Assembly (NCBI RefSeq): GCF_003144245.1
Contig: NW_020289979.1
Span: 620,001 to 684,000 of the forward strand
From: Jaminaea rosea
Taxonomy: Eukaryota > Basidiomycota > Exobasidiomycetes > Microstromatales
Direction: 5' to 3'
DNA: 64,000 nt
Made by a program: the position numbers and the translations under genes. Below the pieces are notes generated by a model. The model was not told the origin of the DNA. It made no database searches and saw only the letters and a program-made list of their open reading frames with translations. Positions 23,226 through 33,081 of this stretch are shown piece after piece (position 1 is the stretch's first letter; every line of letters starts with the position of its first letter).

Positions 23226-24709
23226 TGCGAGGCGCGACAGAGCTAAGATTGGATTGTACCATAGAATAGAGGAAGGACGGAAACGGCTACCGTACGAGCG
23301 AACAATCTAATGCCCCACGACACGCAATGCACGTTTGAGTACGTCACATCAGCGTCGCACGATAGAGTTTCTCATCTTGGTCGGCGACTTGGCTTTTGAT
23401 AGAGCCGATTGGAATCCTTTGAACACCGCCAAGACGTCCCTCTCCACAGCAGTCATGACGTCGTGCGAGTAAAAGCTGCGGCTCAGCGAGCTCATCCTCG
23501 TCGTAGCGTCTCCAAAAACACGGTCTCTTGTCGGTGCATCTCAGCTCGTGACCCCCTTCGTTCCTCGCCATCACCATGACTCCTTCAACCCCTTCATCTG
23601 CCCCTCGAGCTCCTCGCGCCCAACACCCTCGCTTGGTTGAAGCTGGAGCAGAATGTCTAGCGAAGGAGGAGGCAGGCAGGCAGGCAGGCAGGCAAGGCAG
23701 GCAGGGCGGGCGCGTCGTGCGTCTCCTTTCCCCCTCCGCGTCCTCCGCGCCTTGTTGCTCTCTCTTTTGATCGCCGCGCGGAAGCCGTATTTCGATCGAA
23801 GCTTCTCTGCTTGCTGCCGATTAATTCGAGCGTCCTACCCTCAAGGGCACCCTGGCGCCAGGGCAGGCCGCCAAGCAAGCAAGCACGAATGAACAGCGAA
23901 GAGGTGCGCGGGCTGTGATGCTGCCCTGCCCTGTCGAAGTGGGTTCATTCCGCGACCTAGTTCCTTGTCAACGGGGGATAGGAGAGAGGAAGACAAACAA
24001 CACCCGCTGGCCAGAGGTTGCGTGCGCGCTGCGCTTAGCATCGGGCATTTTGCTGCGCGCCTGCGTGCCCCCCGGCTGGCTAGCATCTCACCGCTTAGTG
24101 AGCTCTTGCGGAGAGGAAGAGGGAGCTACGCTAATGTGTGAAGAAAGGCAGCCTCGTCGAGCAGCGTCAGCGCGACTTCATTGGCAACGGGACAAACATG
24201 GACGGACGGCAGAGCTACGAGCTGAGAGGAGAAGAAAGCAGCAGCAGCAGCGGGAGACGCCGGTGAATGAGGGGAAGAACAAAGGCACAGATGCCGCTAG
24301 CCGCTCGGCATCGACAGCGCTGGTCCCGCACCTCAAGCTCAGCTCTGGTTCTCGCTGCCGACCATATCCTCGGCTGGCCGCTGTCTTGGATCGTCACTGT
24401 TCTTCACTGGCAGCAGGGATGGGGGCAACGAGCTAGCGAACCCTTGGTCCCGCTTTCTCTTTACCATCTCTCCTTTCACCATCTTTGCCCCACCTCCCCT
24501 CATCTTGTAGTGTTACCTCCGACAGCAGACTGAGCCCGCCTAACACCTGCGGCGTTCGACCCTCACATCCTCTACGGAACCTCACGCTCTTTTTTGAATC
24601 GTACACGACACAACAAGACGACTTTGGCCCTGGCGGCTACTTCGACCGTCATTGCCAGCAGCCACACTTCAGACCAGCACCTTTCTCGCACCCTCTTGAC
24701 ACGCCCATC
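23226..24709. other. Long intergenic region between OPT and ThuA-like genes
   Basis: 1484 bases without a convincing gene. A GGCA tetranucleotide repeat lies at 23671-23694, and pyrimidine-rich leader-like sequence with TCT/CTTT lies at about 24448-24500. The open frame at 23915-24436 and several minus-strand frames have no motif and arginine-rich composition; none has a supporting splice pattern. A minus-strand frame at 23344-23577 is the least implausible small coding piece but cannot be supported. Confidence 0.35.
23671..23707. repeat. GGCA tetranucleotide microsatellite
   Basis: Six perfect GGCA units followed by degenerate copies ending in GGGCGGGC. It is intergenic, so length changes would not shift a reading frame that I can see. 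Confidence 0.85.
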
Positions 24710-25846
24710 ATGCCCGCGCCACGCCATGCCCTGCTTCCTCTGCTCCTCCTCGTCCTCTCCAGCGCTGTCGCCCTGGCAAACCAGCGTGTCCTCCTGTACA
24801 CGGCGGTGGCGAACGACGGGTTCTACCATCCCTCGATCCCGGCCGCTGTACGAGCCATGAAACAGCTGGGCGAGGATAACCAAGTGGACATGGTACACTG
24901 CAATGACCGCGACGAGTTTGAAGACCTCGACCTCAGTCAGTTCGATGCCCTTGCCTTTGTGAACGCAGCTGGGTCCATCCTCACCAAGAAGGGAGCAGGC
25001 CACATGAGGAATTACATCGAGAACGGTGGAGGGTACATTGGAGTGCACGAGGCTTCGTGCGCTGCTACTTCGACCCCCTGGTACCTTCGATTGGTAGGGG
25101 CTCAGTTCAGCTACCACCCTGAGATGTCCTCTGCCACCATGGACATTCTCGATCACGACCACCCGTCAACGGCGCATCTCCCTGACCGCTGGGATGTGGT
25201 CGATGAATTTTACAACTTCTTCTCAAATCCTAAGGACCTAGGCGCTACCGTAGGCGTCGCCGCGGACGAATCTACGTACTGGGACGAAATTCAGCCGCTG
25301 AAGGAGCGCGCCAAGCTGCAGGGGTCGCCTCACCCTATCAGTTGGTGGAGAGAGGGGGAGCTCTTGTCAGCGCCAAAGTCGAAATTGGGCGGAGGTTTGG
25401 ACAACCTCAGAAAGGACATTCGGAAGGGGATCCAGGGCTCCGGTGGGGCGGGACGTAGCTGGTACACAGGGCTGGGCCACACGTCTGCCTGCTGGAAGAA
25501 GGACGACTTCTTGCAGCATGTTTGGGGCGGGCTGACCTGGGTGCTGGACAGCACAACCATTGCGAGCAACCAGCTGCAGCCTGGGCCGGACACTCCTGGC
25601 CAGAAGTACAATGGGACGAGCGACCCGCATGTGGGGCGCAATGCTACGAGGACAGGTAGCGCGACGGGCGCAAGCACCAGCCCGGGGCCGAGTGTGAGCG
25701 GGGGTGCGCAGAGGCATGCGAATGGGAGCACCAGTGGAGCGGCGCCGAAGTGGGCAGGGCCCATTTCGTCACCATTGGCGGGAATGACAGCGAGCCTGCT
25801 GGGTGCCATGGCAATGGCCATGCTGGTGCAGCTCTGCCTATCGTAG
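24710..25846 (+). CDS. Secreted ThuA-like domain protein, probable GPI anchor
   Basis: A single exon of 378 residues. I take the ATG at 24710 because it starts a textbook signal peptide (MPAPRH, then a Leu-rich core, cleavage after ALA near residue 23). The frame upstream is open but lacks an ATG. The body (about 25-280) is a ThuA/trehalose-utilisation class I glutamine-amidotransferase-like fold: a VLLYTAVANDGFYHPSI opening, a GGGYIGVHEAS turn, and WYTGLGHTSACW near the end. Such domains occur in bacterial sugar-catabolism proteins and in fungal secreted proteins; no activity is firmly assigned. Residues 300-350 are Ser/Thr/Gly-rich with N-glycosylation sequons. The protein ends in a hydrophobic stretch without a charged tail, as in GPI precursors. 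I infer a cell-surface protein. Confidence 0.86.
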   Translation: MPAPRHALLPLLLLVLSSAVALANQRVLLYTAVANDGFYHPSIPAAVRAMKQLGEDNQVDMVHCNDRDEFEDLDLSQFDALAFVNAAGSILTKKGAGHMRNYIENGGGYIGVHEASCAATSTPWYLRLVGAQFSYHPEMSSATMDILDHDHPSTAHLPDRWDVVDEFYNFFSNPKDLGATVGVAADESTYWDEIQPLKERAKLQGSPHPISWWREGELLSAPKSKLGGGLDNLRKDIRKGIQGSGGAGRSWYTGLGHTSACWKKDDFLQHVWGGLTWVLDSTTIASNQLQPGPDTPGQKYNGTSDPHVGRNATRTGSATGASTSPGPSVSGGAQRHANGSTSGAAPKWAGPISSPLAGMTASLLGAMAMAMLVQLCLS

Positions 25847-26477
25847 GGTGCTGCAGCGACAGCATCACCGCCGGCATGCCGGACTCACGCCTCACGCCAA
25901 CTTCCGTCGCCTCCCACCTCGACCAATCACTTGTACAATAGGCATCACCAAACACGGATCGCATTACCGAGCACCAGCCCACGACGTCCTTCTTCCTCTC
26001 ATATAGGCTGGCCTTCCCTCGCTAATCTCTCTCATCTCTCGACTCGCCTCACACCACCAACTCTCTCTGCTTGCTATCGATGCGACGATGCGAGACTGAC
26101 TGGCTTGACCAGCACGCGGCTTCCTGGGACGCTCGCTACCACATCTTTGCTTTCATGGAACTTGGACGTACGCTGTAAAGCCTTGACCATGATCTCGCCC
26201 CGTCATAGCCCGCTTTCTCTTGCTCTCGCATCCTCAGCCTGTCTGTTGAACTTGTAATGCAGCATTCGCCCTCTGATGAATGACTGATAGGTGAACGTAG
26301 AGAGGTCGCTTACGAGGCCTTCACTCGCTCTGACGGACGCGTGCCAATCCGCCTCTGCCGCGGTCCGACGTCGAAATTTCCGCCCACACGAGCAACGGTC
26401 CCAAATGGTCTGTCCGTCCGCTCCTCAACTTTGCAACTTCCGATCTCGAAGTCCATCTCGTCGTCGACCGGCTCGCC
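25847..26477. other. ThuA-UTP15 intergenic region
   Basis: 631 bases holding a 3' flank and the UTP15 promoter. It is rich in CTCT tracts (26020-26060) with an AT-rich CATATAGG at about 26001-26008. No gene or RNA recognised. Confidence 0.4.
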
Positions 26478-28422
26478 ATGGATTACGTCCCAGCGACGAC
26501 ATCAGCATCCGTGCCCAACCAAGGGCCATCAACATCCAAAGCTGGGCCCAGTTCAGAAGCCCTGTACTGGCGTCGTTTCCGCAATCCGACTTTCATCAAG
26601 GAATACGCCCCAATCTCACATATCGCCTTCGTTCCTGCGCCGAATGCATTCACGGCTGCTGCGCTCGAGAGCTCTAGTGATCCCAATGGCAGCAGCAGCG
26701 TGACTTCACGTCCAGCCGGAGCAGGATACCAGGCTACAAATCAGGCAAGGGCAAGATTCGCCGTAACGACTGGACCGAGGGTGCAGATCTACTCTGCGAG
26801 GACAAATCGTGTGCTCAAAACCATCACGCGATTCAGTGATGTGGCAAGAAGCGCGGAGATCAGGGCTGATGGAAGGTTGATCGTTGCTGCCGATGACGGA
26901 GGCAAAGTACAGGTGCGTAAGCCCGGATGCCTGAAGGTGATTGTATGCTTTGAGCTGACACTCCTCATCACGCTTTGTCGCGCAGGTCTTCGACGTCAAC
27001 TCCCGAGCAATCCTGCGCTCCTTCAGTGCACATCGCCTGGCAGCGCACGTAGCGCACTTCTCCCCCAACCCCACAACAATCCTTTCAGCATCAGATGACG
27101 CAACCGTTCAACTTCACGACATCCCATCAACCACGACGCTGCGCACCTTCACTGGGCACGACGACTATGTTCGTACTGCCTTGGTCTCGCCAGACAATCC
27201 AGACTTGGTCCTCTCGGGATCATACGACCAGACGGTGCGCCTCTGGGACGCGCGAGTGCAGGAAAAGGGAGGCGAGGTCATGCGAATGAGACATGGGGCG
27301 CCGGTAGAGAGTTGCTTAGTATACCCAACAGGCGGAGGAGGGGTGGCCGTATCCGCTGGTGGTCCGGTGGTACGAGCTTGGGACCTCATGATGGGCGGGC
27401 GTGGTCTCAAAGCCGTCTCCAATCACCAAAAGACGATCACTAGCCTCGCCCTCTCGATGAGCACAGGCGCAGAGGGGCCGGATGTGGGGGCGAGCGGTGG
27501 TGGCATGCGTCTGCTCTCAGCGGGCGTGGACGGGCTAGTCAAGGTCTACGACCCAGCAAGAGATTACACCGTCGTGCACACGATGCGATATCCCTCGCCT
27601 ATCCTCAGCCTGGCCGTCAGCCCGGAAGAGCGCGAACTCGCAGTTGGCATGGCAGACGGGACTCTCTGCGTTCGAAAGCGCGAGGTCAAGAAGGGAGAGG
27701 ACGAGGCGCGGGCCTATGCACGCAAGGCGATCACGGGCGGAGGGGTCGAGGCCTTTGTCATTAACAACATGGAGGAGGGAGCCGGTGCTGCGGGTATCGA
27801 TGCGGCTGCGAGGGAAGAAGCTGCAAGGAAGCGCTCCCTTCTCCTTTCAAGGGATGACGTGAGAGCGGAGACGGTGAGAACAAGGCGACTCAAGCCGTAC
27901 GAGTCGCTGCTCCGATCGTTCCGCTACTCCGAAGCGATTGACGCTTCGCTCGGCCCTGGAGTACCCGCTGCGGCTACCTTTGCTGTGCTTACGGAGCTCA
28001 AGAGGAGAGGCGCGCCTGATGATGTTGGTGGGAGGAGAGGAGCAGGTGGGGCTGCTGATGGGCTAGCGAGAGGCCTGGCAGGCAGAGATGACGTCGGGTT
28101 GGAGCCCGTGCTGCGCTTTCTGCTGAGGCATGCGGCTAACCCGATGTGGACGGATATCGTTGCTGATGTGCTGGAGGTCGTACTTGGTGAGTAGCGCTCA
28201 GAAGGGCACGGCCACGAGTGGCATCAGATGCTGACACGTACCGTCCTCTGGACGCCGCCCGCAGACATCTACTCGTCAACACTGGGCCTTTCGCCGTTGA
28301 CCGACTCCCTTTTCTCGCGCCTATGGGCAAAGCTGAGCGACGAGGTCAAGCTGCAGCGCCAAGTTGAGGGGGTGCGCGGTGGGCTTGAGATGCTGCTCAA
28401 CCGAAGTTTGATCGGGAGGTGA
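26478..28422 (+). CDS. UTP15: U3 snoRNP/t-UTP WD40 protein Utp15
   Basis: Exons 26478-26912, 26986-28186 and 28265-28422 (introns of 73 and 78 bases; donors GTGCGT and GTGAGT) give 597 residues. The N-terminus contains the Utp15 opening YWRRFRNPTFIKEYAPISHIAF. WD repeats follow (about 60-370), with FTGHDDYVRTALVSP and GSYDQTVRLWDARV as the clearest units. The C-terminal domain has RRLKPYESLLRSFRYSEAID and ends with an SSTLGLSPLTD segment and LEMLLNRSL, which is encoded across the last intron and confirms that splice. Utp15 is part of the t-UTP/UTPA complex that binds nascent 35S pre-rRNA in the nucleolus for 18S maturation. Convergent with APC10, 149 bases apart. Confidence 0.94.
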
Positions 28423-28571
28423 GCATGTGATCTGCGGCTCGAATGCAAAGCATTGAAAAGCAAGGTACGCTGCGAGTGCGACTAGTATCCTTCAGTCGCC
28501 GGATGGAGACTGTTGGTGAGCCTCCGCCTGTGATCGTCAAGAGGGAGAGTCGTTTTGCCCCGACCTGATCC

Positions 28572-29369
28572 TCATCTGAGCGACCTCCAGAAGGCTTGGC
28601 CACCTCTTTGATTGCGTGCTTGTTGTGCTGCGCCATTGACTGCTCCTCGACTCTCGTATGCTTCGTCCTCTTCGCCATCCTCTTGCATGATGTCCTCGCC
28701 CTCCCCGGCAGCGGCGGGTATCGAGCTTACCGGCTCAGGTGCACCACCAAGCCCCTGACCCTGCCCCTGCCCGTCTTTGGGTCCCCAAACTAGACATCCT
28801 CTAACATGTGTATCCTTGCCATTTTGGTGATTGGCCAAGACGCTAATTTGAATCATCCAAGTCCAAATTGGCTCCAACCCTCCCGCCTCGCCAAAAAGAC
28901 GCTTCTGCTCCTCTCCACTCAACTCCTCCTCCTCCATGATACTCCTCGCTGGGCTAGCACCAAGATAGAAATGCTTCCAACCATGTGGCTGCCCAGCTCC
29001 TGGGACTCCATCGGGCCCTACAGCTTGTGAGGCATCAGAGTCCCATTGCCTGAAGCGCACCTCGGTCAAATCATGGTAGTCGGTTCCCGCTTCGACTAGG
29101 ACTTTTGTTGGGGTATAGGAGTCGTCTCGCCGCACATTGAGCCAGAGAGAGACGTGCGTGACAGCGGTACGACGACCAAAGTCGATTGTGATGCGATGTG
29201 GCTGTGTACCATCGGATTGCCATAGTTGTTCGAGGTCGGCATCACGAAGCTGGCGGACGCCGTGCCCGGGCTTTTGGCTGCTGAGGGACCAGAGGGTGCC
29301 GGGGCGAGAGCCAATCTCAAGTTTGTTGCTGAGATCTGTTAGTGAGAAGGGCGATTCAGACTGAGCCAT
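28572..29369 (-). CDS. APC10: Anaphase-promoting complex subunit Apc10/Doc1
   Basis: A single exon of 265 residues. The first true ATG is at 29369; the frame upstream is open but its first codon is not ATG. The DOC domain spans about residues 20-200: SRPGTLWSLSSQKPGHGV near the start, the DGTQPHRITIDF strand, then LWLNVRRDDSYTPTK, and the closing LANHQNGKDTHVRG, all hallmark segments. Apc10 acts with Cdc20/Cdh1 to bind D-box substrates of the anaphase-promoting ubiquitin ligase. An acidic, Gly-rich tail of about 60 residues follows, without the Ile-Arg end seen in animal Apc10 that docks to Cdc27; here the end is SLR. An insertion of about 30 residues after RFRQWDSD lengthens a loop. Divergent from AIM41 across 226 bases. 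Confidence 0.95.
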   Translation of the reverse strand: MAQSESPFSLTDLSNKLEIGSRPGTLWSLSSQKPGHGVRQLRDADLEQLWQSDGTQPHRITIDFGRRTAVTHVSLWLNVRRDDSYTPTKVLVEAGTDYHDLTEVRFRQWDSDASQAVGPDGVPGAGQPHGWKHFYLGASPARSIMEEEELSGEEQKRLFGEAGGLEPIWTWMIQISVLANHQNGKDTHVRGCLVWGPKDGQGQGQGLGGAPEPVSSIPAAAGEGEDIMQEDGEEDEAYESRGAVNGAAQQARNQRGGQAFWRSLR

Positions 29370-29595
29370 GAGGAGGGTCAGTGGAAGGGAATGAAGTGAA
29401 GGAAATGGGAGCGAGGACGAGTGTTGGTTGTTCTCTCGTCGAGGCGGACAGAGACAAGTCGAGACGCGAGGCGAGGCGAGGCGGAACGGGCGGACGGACA
29501 GACGAGGAGGCCTTGAGAATTGAGGCGTGTGGAGAGACTTCAAGTCAAGGTTCAAGTGCTCATCCGCTCTTTACTGACCAACCCATCGTCTCAAC

Positions 29596-30382
29596 ATGGC
29601 CCATCTACAACGTTCCGTCTTGAGGACGGCCACTGCGGCGCCTTTGGTGGCAAGAGCCTGCTACGCGCCTGCTGCTACGCGCGCCTTTGCGGGTAAGCAT
29701 CGCCAGCTCCCCCCTCTTACCTTCGGCAGCCGGCTGACCATCTTGCTCTTCCGGTATTAGGCTTTCCACCTCTCCACAATGCACCCAAGCCCACTGGCGA
29801 GTCCAAGCAAAGCAGCAGCGGCGATGACGAGTCGGGTCTCCTGCAGCAGATCAAAGATGAGATCAAAGCAGCCATGAAGGGAAAGCAGTCCGACGTGGTA
29901 TCTACGCTGAGGGTGACTAGCCGCTCCTTGCTCGCTGGTCTCTCTCCCTCCGCTCACCACCTTTCTTCTCCCGCTCACCCCCACAGTCACTTCTCTCCGA
30001 CCACCAATATGCCCTCAAGGCAGGAGGAGGTGCTGTGACTTCCCTCGCCTCTATCCTCCAGAAGGCCATCACCCGCCGCAAGGACTCTGCTCAACAGTAT
30101 ACGGACGCTAAACGCCCCGACCTCGCAGAGAAGGAGCACTCCGAGGCGTCGCTGATTCAGCGCTTCCTGCCTAAGCAGATGGACGAGTCCGAGCTCAAGA
30201 CTATCGTGGAACAAGCGGTCAGCGCTGCTAGGGGACAAGGGATTGAGGCGAAGAAGTTGTTGGGCGTTGTGATGAAGGAGGTGCGCGGAAGGGTGGGAGG
30301 GGGAGCAGAGGGTAAGAGATTGAAGGAGATTGTGGAGAGGGTATTGGGGGATAGTGAGGCGGACAAGGGAAACAAGAAGTGA
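29596..30382 (+). CDS. AIM41: Aim41, mitochondrial YqeY/GatB-tail-like protein
   Basis: Exons 29596-29692, 29761-29912 and 29987-30382 (donors GTAAGC and GTGACT; introns 68 and 74 bases) give 214 residues. The first 35 residues are rich in Arg/Ala without acidic residues, a mitochondrial presequence. The rest is the YqeY domain: LLQQIKDEIKAAMK opening, a VVSTLRSLLSD segment that is only restored by the second splice, then LQKAITRRKDSAQQY and FLPKQMDESEL, and GVVMKEVRGRVGG near the end. YqeY resembles the tail of the GatB subunit of the glutamyl-tRNA amidotransferase; the yeast gene is linked to mitochondrial inheritance but its reaction is not known. Confidence 0.93.
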
Positions 30383-30823
30383 GCAAGAGGCAAGAGAGTG
30401 TAGGTAAAGGAAGGAGATCGCAAAGAAACAAGGAAATGCAACACGTCACCACTTGTTCAAGCTGCCACCGGCGACATCTGGCCGCAATGGAGGTACGCGC
30501 AGTGAGAGGGAAGAAGTGTTTCATTGAAGATCGTGAGGTATGAATTGTGCTGAAGGGCATGCTGAAGAAGTCGCTGGCGAGGCCTTGCCATCTTCCGAAT
30601 GGTCCGCTCCTTACCATCGGGCCGTGGTCGCGCTCATTCGTGCAGACACGGCAAGGTATTCAGGGCCCCGCGCTTGCTTTGTTCGCTTCTTTCCTTGCTA
30701 CCAACCACTGCAGAAGTCCGACGGCGAGTATCAGCCGAGAGCTGGTCCTCATCCATCTCAGCACAGCTTGACTGGAGAGCTGGATTGCTCAACGATCGCA
30801 CAAACACAGGCTGCTTTACGACG
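30383..30823. other. AIM41 to hypothetical gene interval
   Basis: 441 bases. The frame of the next gene is open upstream with another ATG at 30599, and a CCACTGCAG at about 30705-30713 resembles an acceptor, so the leader or N-terminus of that gene could lie here. No other feature seen. Confidence 0.35.
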
Positions 30824-32007
30824 ATGCCAAGGGTCACACTTGCCAAATTACGCAAACGCGCTCGAGACCAGCAGCGGAAGAAGGAGGTGGCCGCGTCCTG
30901 TCGCTCGCAGACCGTCTATACAGCACCAGGGCCTGCTGAGCGCATCGATCGAGTCGCAGGCCCCTTCATCAAGGGCAATGATGGCGAAGACGACGAGGTC
31001 ACCGGCGAAAGGGGTGGCGTTGTCCTGAGAGCAGCACCAGAAGATGGCGGCGCCGTCATTCTGCAGAGACTCTCGCAAAGCTCCCACTCCCAGCTTGTAC
31101 GATTTAAGAGGGACGCAAAGGAGTTGAGACTATTGAAAGAGACTCTGCAAGAAGAGCTAGAGGCGAGGGAAGAGGAGCATGACCTTGAGCTCGATAACGA
31201 TGCCCTCGCCCTCGGCCTCCGCGTCCGAGACGTTGAGAGTATGCCACCATCGGACCGCAAGGGAGAGAACATGACCGCAAACCCTACACGCGCTACCACT
31301 GTCCCAACAAAGGAATGGCAATTCACCTCGTCCCACCTCCTCGCACAGAAGGAAAGCAATGACTTTCTGGCAGCACTTCGCGCCGTGACCTACAGCTACG
31401 TAGACTTCCTCGAGCCGCTCTTCCTCGACGAGCTGCGCAGCGTGCTTGGCAAGAGGGAGGCTGGTCTCCAAAGACTGAAGAAGACGGTAGGGGAAGAGCA
31501 GATGAGGTTCCTTGATGGATGTGCATGGACAGGGATACGGATCCTTGAAGAAGGAAGTAGGACTGCTTGGCAGGCGTACGGAGATGGTAGGTAGTACCCG
31601 TCTACGGACTCGGGATCGGCAGCGAGCTTACTCAGATCCCTACGACCCCGCCTAACCTCACGGCAGATGCATCACCAACCCTGCTCCTCACCTTCGGGCC
31701 ACGTCTCATCCTCGAGCTAGAGCATGCCAGCCTCGAGCTGGAGGAAGGACAGATCTGCCTCTTTGACTCGCGACTCCCCCATCGGCTGGTGATATCAACC
31801 GTGAAGAGGAAGGGAAGGGAAAAGCATCGTGACTGGCAGGAGAGACCATGGGCCGTCTGCTTGTTCGCCGAAGGTTTGATACTTGGTGAGGCCGAGAGAG
31901 ATGGAGAGGGCGACAGTGTGTTGTGGGTGGCCAACAAGGACAGGATGCTGGAAAATCCGCCAGGGGTGCTTAAGCTGGGCCAGAGGAGGAAGAAGGTCAG
32001 GACTTGA
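30824..32007 (+). CDS. Unrecognised coiled-coil protein
   Basis: Exons 30824-31586 and 31667-32007 (80-base intron, GTAGGT donor, CGGCAG acceptor) give 367 residues. The start is uncertain: an upstream in-frame ATG at 30599 would add 75 residues of non-conserved look, so I prefer the ATG giving a basic MPRVTLAKLRKRARDQQRK start. Residues 75-130 are predicted helical and charged (coiled coil), followed by helical segments SNDFLAALRAVTYSYVDFL and LFLDELRSVLGKREAGLQRL. Exon 2 has alternating beta-type strands (LLLTFGPRLILELE, GQICLFDSRLPHRLVI, PWAVCLFAEGLIL). The SRLPHRL turn with a later Arg is faintly like the distal His/Arg of a double-stranded beta-helix dioxygenase, but no HxD partner is visible, so no function is given. 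Confidence 0.7.
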
Positions 32008-33081
32008 TCTGCATAACGCGCCATGAGTGTGCATGGTCATCGCATCTCTACAACCCCTACACCTCAGCAGCGAGGCACTTGCTACCCACCTAAGCATCGG
32101 AGGAAGGCAGGCGACATTCAGAAAAGACTTTCGCAGAGACTCGGCTCTCGTGTCTCATCAGCATCAGGAGAGACGCAAAGCAGTACAAGCCTCTCAAGAT
32201 AGCGCTTCAAGGAGATCTTGAGGCGAACACCATCTAATGCGAGCGGCTAGACACGGATCCCATCGAGCTTGGCCTTTGCCTGCGCGGCACCCCTTTGTCA
32301 AGCCGACACTCCTCGAGGCCACGAGAGGCAAGCACTCCTCGACCACGGGCATGCCTTGGTGGCCGTCTACACGTGCAATCCGGTCGCCTATCACCATGTA
32401 TCGATCGTAAGCATCGACCACGTCCTATTTCTTCTCGTCAACGTCACACACATCTATACCTCATCAATCGATATCACATTCCTCACACCGCGACACACGA
32501 GGAGGAGATTCACAGTCTGAAGAGAGAGCTAAGATCTTCATTGACAGCTTGCTACTCGCCTTGCTCCCGTTTGATCAAAGCGACCGCGCAAAGCGTTTTT
32601 TGTATGCGGTGAAGTGCTGAGAGGAGGATTTGCTCGCTCTCCCAGTCAGCAGCCGACGCTGGTCTCCCTCCTTTAGCCAAGCATCTGGAGAGGTCGCAAA
32701 AGCGCGGCCGCCGCTGATGCGATTGATGCCATATTCGTCTGAGCTGGGATGAGGTCGACGCAATTGCAGATTGGCGTAAGTTGATGGCGCAGCGTTGCCT
32801 GCGTCTTCCCTGGCGGGAATGACCATCGAGCCACTGCTGCTTGCGGGCAAGGCCGGCCGGGCGCGATGCTTTGATGGCTGCCGCACCAGGGATCGAGTCT
32901 GGATCGCCATGCGTGCGCCTCTCCGAGCCCCAATCTCCGTCCTCGACATTCTCCCCGTTTTCCTTCCATTCCTCGTCGCTGCCAGCCACCTCGTGCCACC
33001 CCACGAGGCCAGCCGACAGCGACGGGCGCGACCTCGCCTCGCGCCTCTGGTGTTCCTGAGCCGCAAAGCACAACCTTGCCT
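32008..33081. other. Convergent 3' interval
   Basis: 1074 bases between the converging stop codons of the coiled-coil gene and eRF1. Open frames such as the minus-strand one at 32552-33085 have no motifs and no ATG-supported structure. I see no RNA gene or repeat. It probably holds two 3' untranslated regions. Confidence 0.4.

Noticed and set aside
23915-24436. 173-codon plus-strand open frame between OPT and ThuA-like genes
   Set aside because: No ATG in good context, no motif, composition unlike neighbouring proteins.
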